Shown one piece after another: positions 57,935 through 63,959 of a stretch of 63,959 nt of DNA. How positions within the stretch are numbered: position 1 is the first letter of the stretch; each line of letters opens with the position of its first letter. A model generated the notes under the pieces. It did no database searches, was not told the DNA's origin, and saw only the letters and a list, made by a program, of their open reading frames with translations. The stretch lies in NCBI GenBank assembly GCA_029945665.1, contig JAQSCZ010000126.1, positions 1-63,959 of the forward strand, given 5' to 3'. The translations under genes were made by a program, and so were the position numbers. Source of the DNA: a bacterium. GTDB lineage: Bacteria > Bacteroidota > Bacteroidia > NS11-12g > UBA955.

Positions 57935-57963
57935 TTGCAAACCCCCTTTTGGTATTACTTTTG
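57935..57963 (+). promoter_or_regulatory. Promoter of the large porin gene
   Basis: TTG at 57935-57937 and TACTTTTG at 57956-57963 are separated by 18 bases, close to the consensus. The ATG is 18 bases further on. Confidence 0.7.
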
Positions 57964-57981
57964 CAAACATTAGATTTTTGA

Positions 57982-59943
57982 ATGCGGAAACTCTTATTTA
58001 TTTTAGGTATTACAATTGCTGTTACTGCTCAAGCGCAAACAGAAGTATATGATACTGCAAAAAGATTGGATCCCTACAGTACAAATCAGCAAGACTTACA
58101 CCGTAATTTTCAATTCAAAAAAGCAACGGATAGTGGTATGTTGTATTTTGCCCAATACAATAAAGTAAAACGCGCAAATACAGCCATTCAAGACCTAGGT
58201 GACGTCAATACACCTTATCTTAATTTAAGTTATACACCCGCCACACTTACAGGTTTTGTAACGGGGTTTAATCCCTATGGCGATTATTATTTTTACAATA
58301 AAAACGCAAAATTTTACCAAGCAAAATTGCCATATACTTATTTTTACTACACACAGGGAAAGGCTGGGCAGAGTGGTAGGGGACTTATTGGATTTGATGC
58401 GGTGCATACCCAAAATATTGGCGAGCGTTTTAATTTTTCAGTAAATTATCATAGCACTACTAACGAAGGGTTTTATGTGCGTAATACAAATGTGATGAAG
58501 AATATTCAAACAACAGCGTATTACAAAACAAAAAATGAACGGTACATTGCAAGTACAATTCTGACATGGAATAAAACAGGCTTTAATGAAAGCGGTGGAC
58601 TTTACCAATCGAATGCGAATGATTTCTACTTTAGAAACTTGCCTTCCAACTTGCGTTTCCCATCAGTTGAACTACCAAGTGCTCGCAATGTGAATCGCTA
58701 CAGAGATCACCAATTCAATCATACATTTTGGTTGAAAGGTAAATATACAGATGATACATTCAAAAAGTTTATACCACAATTGGGAATTGGACATAGTTTT
58801 AATTGGCAAAAGCAAGCCAATTATTACACAGATAAATTAGCCGACTTTAATTCTCATATTTACGATTCGGCCTATAATTACAATCCTTTGTATACGGCAG
58901 ACAGCATGGGTTTTACAAACATTAGCAACAGTTTCGAAATATTTACCCCCATCAAAGAAAAGGGTTTGAGTTTTATTGCAGGTACCAAAATCGAACGCCT
59001 TAAATATTATCAGGGGTCGAGTGCCTTTAATTATCATTTATTGAAAAATTTTAACCAGTCAATTTATGGCCAATTGAATTTTAATTTTTTAAAAACATTT
59101 CAATCAGAGGTAAAAGGGCAATTGTTTTTGGCTGGATATAATCAAACCGACCATTCATTAAATTGGAGAAATAAAGCAAGCTTTGGTTATAATGAAAATT
59201 ATACCATTCTGCTTGAAGCAATGAGTATGTCGGCCCAGCCAACCTATCAACAAAGCTATATGTACTCAAATCACTATTATTGGAAAAATGATTTTAAGCA
59301 ACAAGGGCATCAAACATTGAAGGTTGGCCTGAGTAAAAGGAATAAAAAACCGGGTACTTACAATGCCTATTATTATACCATGCCCAATGAGTCTTTCAAT
59401 TTGCAATTCTCTTATAGTTTGCTCAGCAATTATATCTATTACGGGTATGATGGTAAGCCTACTCAAATAAATACTGCCGAAAATGTTGCGCAATTATCTG
59501 CCCACAAACATTTCAATTTAAAGAAATTTCAATTGCACCAAGAGTTAGTTTATCAGGCATTTTCAAGTGGATTGAAATCAAAAATTAGATTGCCAGACTT
59601 GCTTTCAAAAACAAGTGTTTATTTTCAAACGTATGCATTTAAAAAAGCAACCTTCTTGCAAATAGGAATGGATGTTTATTACACAACAGAATATTTAGGG
59701 AAGTTTTATAATCCGGCCACGCGTAATTTTCAACTCATGGATGTTAAAATTGGCAACTATCCCTATGCCGATTTCTTTGTGAATGCGGAAATAAAAACGG
59801 CTAAAATATTTTTTAAAATGGAGCATTTTAATCAGGATTTTGGTGGTAGAAATTCATTTCCGAATTACTTTTATGCTTCGCCCTATCAGCCAACAGCGCT
59901 AAGACGGTTTCGTTTGGGTGTTGCTTGGAAATTTTATTATTAG
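57982..59943 (+). CDS. Putative outer-membrane porin (Porin_10-like)
   Basis: The 653-residue protein has a signal peptide (MRKLLFILGITIAVTAQA). The mature start contains DTAKRLDPYSTNQQDLHRNF, and the rest consists of many aromatic amphipathic strands (YFYYTQG, FNFSVNYHST, FFVNAEIKTAKIFFKMEHFN). The end FRLGVAWKFYY is the terminal strand. This matches the Bacteroidota putative porin family. It stands alone with its own promoter. Its substrate is unknown. Confidence 0.87.
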   Translation: MRKLLFILGITIAVTAQAQTEVYDTAKRLDPYSTNQQDLHRNFQFKKATDSGMLYFAQYNKVKRANTAIQDLGDVNTPYLNLSYTPATLTGFVTGFNPYGDYYFYNKNAKFYQAKLPYTYFYYTQGKAGQSGRGLIGFDAVHTQNIGERFNFSVNYHSTTNEGFYVRNTNVMKNIQTTAYYKTKNERYIASTILTWNKTGFNESGGLYQSNANDFYFRNLPSNLRFPSVELPSARNVNRYRDHQFNHTFWLKGKYTDDTFKKFIPQLGIGHSFNWQKQANYYTDKLADFNSHIYDSAYNYNPLYTADSMGFTNISNSFEIFTPIKEKGLSFIAGTKIERLKYYQGSSAFNYHLLKNFNQSIYGQLNFNFLKTFQSEVKGQLFLAGYNQTDHSLNWRNKASFGYNENYTILLEAMSMSAQPTYQQSYMYSNHYYWKNDFKQQGHQTLKVGLSKRNKKPGTYNAYYYTMPNESFNLQFSYSLLSNYIYYGYDGKPTQINTAENVAQLSAHKHFNLKKFQLHQELVYQAFSSGLKSKIRLPDLLSKTSVYFQTYAFKKATFLQIGMDVYYTTEYLGKFYNPATRNFQLMDVKIGNYPYADFFVNAEIKTAKIFFKMEHFNQDFGGRNSFPNYFYASPYQPTALRRFRLGVAWKFYY

Positions 59944-60058
59944 GAGAGCGGGAAGTAGAGCTTAGGGAATTGGCAAGAGGAAATAGGTGATTGTTTATTG
60001 AGTATGAAATAAAATGGATTATCTTTGAAAATATAAATGAAATTTTTAGATTGAGTAA

Positions 60059-60086
60059 TGCGGAGAAAGAGGAACTCGAACCCCCC
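60059..60086 (-). other. Degenerate 3' end of a tRNA-Ser gene (attachment-site scar)
   Basis: Read on the minus strand the sequence is a T stem-loop (GGGGG-TTCGAGT-TCCTC) followed by the acceptor end TTTCTCC and GCA. This is the expected 3' quarter of a Bacteroidota tRNA-Ser, but nothing before it forms the rest of a tRNA. One stem base looks mutated (T for C61). Such fragments remain at one end of elements that integrate into tRNA genes, and this one sits at the boundary between core genes and the RHS region. Confidence 0.6.
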
Positions 60087-60157
60087 AATTTTAATAAATA
60101 TCTTTTGTTTAATTATAGTAACTAGAAATTATTAGCATTTGTTTTATATTCGTACGA

Positions 60158-61204
60158 ATGCATTTCAGGGTCGCAGTTCATCAATTACAAAGTTCATATT
60201 TATTGCAAAATAAATGTGCTGTTAAGTCCTTTAGTTTACAATCAACACCGACTACAGTTTGCAGTATATTCGATATGGGGTATAGGTATGGATACAACAA
60301 GCAAGAAAAGGACAATGAAATTGGTTTAGGACACTTTACGGCTGAGTTTTGGGAATATAATTCGAGTCTTGGAAGACGATGGAATCTTGACCCTATTTCT
60401 AGCACAGATGAAAATGAATATGTTGTAAATGGTAATAATCCAATATACTATGTTGATCCTAAAGGTGACTTTAAAACAAAATTTGGTGCTAAATTTTATA
60501 ACTTTTTAAATGGAGGAGGAGGCGAGGTTCGACAAGCAGGTGAGAAAGATAAAAATCATGCTGGGGAATGGTTTGTAGGAAAAAGAGTTAAATACAATGG
60601 CAATTACAGTGTAGGTGCAACTTATCAAAGGAAATTTGGGTGGGAAAATAAGACAGTAACAAAGACTACTGATGCGGTAGGTAATTTCGTTGAAAAATCT
60701 GAATTTACCGTTGAAGGTAAAGCTAAATTTTCTATCGGAGTACAGATAGGTGCATCTGGCAATCTTTGGGGTATTCAAGGTAAAGCAGAAGCTGGTTTAG
60801 CAACTTTTGACATTGCTGAAGCAAAGTATGATTTAACGAAAATGAAAGGAGCAGCAGGATTATCAGAGAATAGAGTACACAATTTCATTGGAGTAGACGC
60901 AAAATTACTAAGTGATAAACTACGAATTGGAGGTAAATATGATTACACATTTTTGTATTCTGATGGATATTATGGGCCAAGAATGGTAAAAGATTCAGAT
61001 ATACATGACTGGACTGCTAACTTACCTTTTAAAAGTTTTGGACCGAAGGTAAAAATTGTCGACAATATTATCGCAACCCAAGTAAAAGCAAGCGCCAATA
61101 TTGGAACTACTAATGGCAAGGTTTTTTATGGATTAGATATTGGAGCAGGGGCAAAATTAATATTAGGGGTTGATTTGAAATTAAAGCTTGGATTTAATTA
61201 CTAA
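60158..61204 (+). CDS. Orphan RHS-core protein with an unrecognised C-terminal toxin domain
   Basis: The 348-residue protein has, at about residues 41-100, an RHS repeat-associated core: YRYGYNKQEKDNEIG, a degenerate middle, SSLGRRWNLDP and NGNNPIYYVDPKGD. A full RHS protein has over 1000 residues, so this is a 5'-truncated orphan cassette. Residues 101-348 form the variable tip: glycine-rich alternating strands (IGVQIGASGNLWGIQGKAEAG, SIHDWTANLPF, ending KLILGVDLKLKLGFNY) with no known toxin motif that I can see. A candidate immunity gene starts 3 bases after its stop codon. Confidence 0.75.
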   Translation: MHFRVAVHQLQSSYLLQNKCAVKSFSLQSTPTTVCSIFDMGYRYGYNKQEKDNEIGLGHFTAEFWEYNSSLGRRWNLDPISSTDENEYVVNGNNPIYYVDPKGDFKTKFGAKFYNFLNGGGGEVRQAGEKDKNHAGEWFVGKRVKYNGNYSVGATYQRKFGWENKTVTKTTDAVGNFVEKSEFTVEGKAKFSIGVQIGASGNLWGIQGKAEAGLATFDIAEAKYDLTKMKGAAGLSENRVHNFIGVDAKLLSDKLRIGGKYDYTFLYSDGYYGPRMVKDSDIHDWTANLPFKSFGPKVKIVDNIIATQVKASANIGTTNGKVFYGLDIGAGAKLILGVDLKLKLGFNY

Positions 61205-61206
61205 CT

Positions 61207-61668
61207 ATGTTTATTGTAAAACAATATAATGATGATATTGAAGTATATCAGGATGATATTTTATATTTAAATGTTAAACGAAAATTTAATATTCTTGGCA
61301 AATTATTTTCAACTTTTATGATTGCAAATGAAGTAATATTGGAATCCACTTATGATATCTTTTTTTTCAAAAAGTTTCTTTCTATTTCTAATCAAAACCA
61401 ATCTCTTAAAGTAGAATTAATTAAAAAGTCTTCAGAATACTATTTGTTAAGCGAAGAACATCAATTAATATTAAGGAGACATTACTTTAAAAATCCACTC
61501 TATACGATTGAAGATAATAATTATAAAGTTGCAGAAGTATCAACATCATTACACGGGTTTGCTGAGTATCCTATTATTTATAATTTTACTACTGAGTGTG
61601 AAAAAAAATTGGAACTACTTTGCCTTATAAGATTTCTAATTGAAATTCCACCAACTATGGATGTTTAG
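61207..61668 (+). CDS. Candidate immunity protein of the 60158 toxin
   Basis: The 153-residue protein has no signal peptide and is mostly charged and beta-rich (FIVKQYNDDIEVYQDDILYL, LILRRHYFKNPLYTIEDN). It begins 3 bases after the orphan RHS gene, the usual place of an immunity gene in polymorphic toxin systems. I recognise no family. The role is inferred from position alone. The stop is TAG at 61666-61668, 65 bases short of the facing gene's end. Confidence 0.55.
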   Translation: MFIVKQYNDDIEVYQDDILYLNVKRKFNILGKLFSTFMIANEVILESTYDIFFFKKFLSISNQNQSLKVELIKKSSEYYLLSEEHQLILRRHYFKNPLYTIEDNNYKVAEVSTSLHGFAEYPIIYNFTTECEKKLELLCLIRFLIEIPPTMDV

Positions 61669-61733
61669 TTTGAGGAGTTGTTGTTTTAATAATTATTTTG
61701 AAAGTAGCAAAAGAAATGTTATTTTAAATTTTA

Positions 61734-62189
61734 TTATTCATAAATGAGTGAGGAGGGCTCACTTGCATTGAGAATTCTGAAAGTTACTTTTTTGCCATTA
61801 ACTAATATTTGATAATCATTATTTTTTATGGAGTTTCTGACAAGGAATGGAAATCTGATTTTTACATGAGCATAATATACTTTTTTTAGTGTGTCATTAA
61901 TATTTGGACGTTCTGTTTTCAATATTCTAAAATGGGAAAAGTTCTCCTTAGTACTATCAGAATAAAAAGGGTCATCATTATCCGCTAATACAATTATTTT
62001 TGTTAATTTTATTCTTTTACTGCATTTTGTTGGGTTTAAAAAAGACGTATCTTCTGTAAAAAATAAAGAATTGTCAACAATCAAATGAAAAATCAATATA
62101 CCACTAATTTCAATTTCTTTATTGACCGTTTTATTGGAAAAGCCACAGAGCAACATTATAATTAATAGGTGTAATATTTTGAATCTCAT
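61734..62189 (-). CDS. Exported candidate immunity protein of the metzincin toxin
   Basis: The 151-residue protein has a hydrophobic signal-like N-terminus (MRFKILHLLIIMLLCGF). The Cys in LLCG may be a lipoprotein site, though the lipobox is not classical. It starts 7 bases after the RHS-metzincin frame ends. An exported protein next to a protease toxin is a sensible immunity layout, because the toxin would act outside the cytoplasm. Family unknown, role inferred. Confidence 0.5.
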   Translation of the reverse strand: MRFKILHLLIIMLLCGFSNKTVNKEIEISGILIFHLIVDNSLFFTEDTSFLNPTKCSKRIKLTKIIVLADNDDPFYSDSTKENFSHFRILKTERPNINDTLKKVYYAHVKIRFPFLVRNSIKNNDYQILVNGKKVTFRILNASEPSSLIYE

Positions 62190-62196
62190 ATTTGAT

Positions 62197-63261
62197 TTAT
62201 TGTTTTTTCACATATGTATCTCCAACTTTTACCAAGGTAGGTCTATCTCTAAATCTTTCATCAAGTTCAGCCTCGCTTAAGGTGTTTTTTTTCGTTGGCA
62301 AAGAAATAACTGAGTCGTGACTATCTTCATTGCCAATTTCCGCGAAAGAGCCATCCTTTTTTCTATCAACAACGTTATTAGCACTAAAGGTAGAATTTAA
62401 TAACTGACCATTAGCAAACATTATCATGCTATTTTTAAAATAATCTGCAAAACTATTGTAGTGTATTTGATTAAATCCTACACCTCCACACTTGCCAAAA
62501 ATATCTAATTTAAATCCCAAATTAGGTACTGATAATTTTTTGGGTCCTACTCTCGTGTATCTATCCGACAATCCAATCAAATGCCCTGCTTCATGAATTG
62601 CTTCTACAATTTGATCTTCTAGAGAAACGCTTGAATTAATGAATGCAGCATTTGAAGTTAAAATATACTCTACTGAAGTAGTGTGAGACTACTTTGGTTG
62701 ACTATATGCGCCAAAGTACATTATATTATTTCCATTGTTTTTTGAATATGCGCCAAGTATAGACTTACTACCAGACATTTGCTGGGATAATTCAGCTCCA
62801 CCCGCTACAAAATTCACTTTAAAAACAATTGTAACACCATTAGATTCTCCACTTTTGTAAATAGTGCCAAACAATCGATTCATCTCGTCAACCATTAAAG
62901 CAGAGGCTCCCACACAATATATTGTTGACGATATTGTTAAAGTTGTTTTGCCGTTTTCGTCCTTTGTTATAGAAACTGTATAGTCATTTCCGTCGGCATC
63001 GATAAGATATATTGGATTATTCGCACAATACATGTATGGGGAGTTATTAGGATGATATACCGATCTAAAATCTTGTTTAAACCATCTACCTAACCTACTA
63101 TCATATATTCTCTCGCCAAAATCATAATCTCCACCACTCACATTTATCTCATTATCCTTCTCTTTCCCATTAAAACCAAACCTGTACCCCACATCGAATA
63201 TACTGCAAACTGTAGATTGTTTTGGATTGAAATTCTTATGAGTTTTGGTAATACAATCCAT
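62197..63261 (-). pseudogene. Orphan RHS-core metzincin toxin, interrupted by an in-frame TAG
   Basis: One frame of 355 codons runs from ATG 63261 to 62197 with a single internal TAG (62691-62689, codon 191). Residues 1-95 are an RHS core (YRFGFNGKEKDNEI, RIYDSRLGRWFKQDFRS, YMYCANNPIYLIDADGND). Residues 95-190 form strands typical of secreted hydrolase tips (TTLTISSTIYCVGASA). After the TAG comes HEAGHLIGLSD at 223-233, matching the metzincin HExxHxxGxxD, with a likely Met-turn at 279-281 (SMIM). A later start at 62580 would drop HEAGH. Without readthrough the toxin domain is lost. A -7 element TATCTTTG lies at 63300-63293. Confidence 0.7.
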
Positions 63262-63292
63262 CCGTTTATAGATTTAAAGTTGATATGCACAT

Positions 63293-63300
63293 CAAAGATA
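63293..63300 (-). promoter_or_regulatory. -7 element of the orphan RHS-metzincin gene
   Basis: On the minus strand TATCTTTG fits TAnnTTTG, 31 bases before the ATG. It suggests that the truncated RHS gene has its own promoter. No -33 TTG at normal spacing was found. Confidence 0.4.
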
Positions 63301-63645
63301 GGTTTTTGTTTATGCTTTTTAAATAGTGCTCAAAATTCTTAATTATTTCTGAATTTTGACACAGTTTATTTTACACCCTCCTAAATATGCATATAAAAAG
63401 TTTTGATTTTAATTAAAATGCATTTTCTTTCTTATAATTTGTTCATATATGAAAGATATTTATAGTATATTGATTCATAAAGTTTGTCCTTTTCATAAAA
63501 ATTTCCATTCAAATAATAATTACCACCTCTTGTACAATAAATAACCTTTCTATTAAAAAGCATAAATGCGCCATTTTGCCAAAAGTTTATTTAATGTAAA
63601 ATTAATTTGAATGTCCGTAATCATCCATAATTGATAAAAAAGTGT
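63301..63645. other. Intergenic stretch between the RHS gene and the transposase
   Basis: This AT-rich sequence of about 345 bp contains no reading frame or repeat I can support. The left end of the IS element should lie here, but without the other end I cannot define its inverted repeat. Confidence 0.45.
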
Positions 63646-63653
63646 TATTTTTG
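63646..63653 (+). promoter_or_regulatory. -7 element of the transposase gene
   Basis: TATTTTTG fits TAnnTTTG, 14 bases before the ATG at 63668. Confidence 0.4.
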
Positions 63654-63667
63654 TAAAAAAGTAATTT

Positions 63668-63959
63668 ATGAATTTGTTTAGTTTTACAGCACATTTTGAT
63701 AGCGAAGAAGCCTGTCGTAATCATTTCAAATCGCAAAGAGATAAAGAAGGTGTTATTTGCAGAGAATGTAAACACACAGAACATTATTGGATAAAAAGTA
63801 GATGGAGTTATGAATGCAAAAATTGTAGAAGCCGTACCTCATTAAAAAGTGGAACGATTATGCAAAGTTCAAATTTATCTTTTCTAGTCTGGTACAAAAA
63901 AAGGTTTTTATTAAGCGCTACAAAAAAAGGTTTTTCGAGCAAAGAAATTCAAAAACAAT
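63668..63959 (+). mobile_element. IS1595-type transposase, 5' part (runs off the window)
   Basis: The frame from ATG 63668 stays open to the window end (97 codons). It contains the N-terminal zinc ribbon of IS1595-family transposases: CRECKHTEHYWIKSRWSYEC with a following KNCRSRTS gives C-x2-C...C-x2-C. The segment SGTIMQSSNLSFLVWYKKRFLL is the conserved helix after the zinc ribbon. The DDE catalytic domain lies beyond the window. It marks the right side of the RHS-toxin region as mobile DNA. Confidence 0.8.

Noticed and set aside
59944-63959. Complete prophage or integrative element
   Set aside because: No integrase, capsid, relaxase or conjugation gene is visible; only the tRNA scar and the transposase start support mobility.

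Overview
This window is a chromosomal segment of a low-GC member of the Bacteroidota. The evidence is the phylum's TTG-N19-TAnnTTTG promoters in front of many genes (perfect copies at 14459-14488, 41069-41098 and 52810-52839), almost no Shine-Dalgarno sequences, three very large secreted proteins with type IX secretion (T9SS) sorting domains, outer-membrane beta-barrels of Bacteroidota families, an atpD-atpC pair apart from the other ATP synthase genes, and Bacteroidota-type KUP, NFACT, DUF1015 and DUF3817 proteins. I cannot place it below phylum.

Layout. 1-392: a 93-bp direct repeat and a complete tRNA-Cys unit. 702-3206: atpD-atpC, then a PIN toxin/antitoxin pair. 3371-10583 (minus): alaS, an FkbM methyltransferase and a 21-repeat T9SS propeller protein. 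10661-19534: M23 peptidase, MerR regulator, a coiled-coil membrane protein, a eukaryote-like ALG10 glycosyltransferase, a small basic protein, a SulP transporter with a carbonic anhydrase, a TlpA-like thioredoxin, queA and an outer-membrane protein. 19705-33519: acyl-CoA reductase, CCG-domain protein, nadD, gmk, a giant PKD protein, NFACT, map, and a porin with kup. 33677-35688: prfB (recoded and interrupted) and HMG-CoA lyase. 35690-36268 and 44782-45120: two inverted copies of an interspersed repeat with terminal inverted repeats. Between them lie ppk2, serC-serA-DUF1015, acs and small proteins. 45296-52754: DUF3817, a second PKD protein, then efp-agmatinase-cysteine desulfurase-cmk. 52758-59943: an ATPase behind three tandem palindromes, an MFS pump with its TetR regulator, a split membrane protein, pyrC and a large porin.

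The last 3.9 kb (about 60059-63959) is accessory DNA. A degenerate 3' end of a tRNA-Ser gene is followed by two orphan RHS-core toxin genes facing each other, each with a small candidate immunity gene directly downstream, and then by the start of an IS1595-type transposase. One toxin carries a metzincin zinc-protease motif, HEAGHLIGLSD, that lies downstream of an in-frame TAG. The other toxin domain I do not recognise.

Most of the window is housekeeping. The points that stand out are: prfB, which has the classical +1 frameshift site and also an in-frame amber codon; the two convergent toxin-immunity modules; the ALG10 homologue; the repeat family with terminal inverted repeats; the tandem operators before the ATPase; frequent TTG starts; and an EF-P with Asn at the modification position.
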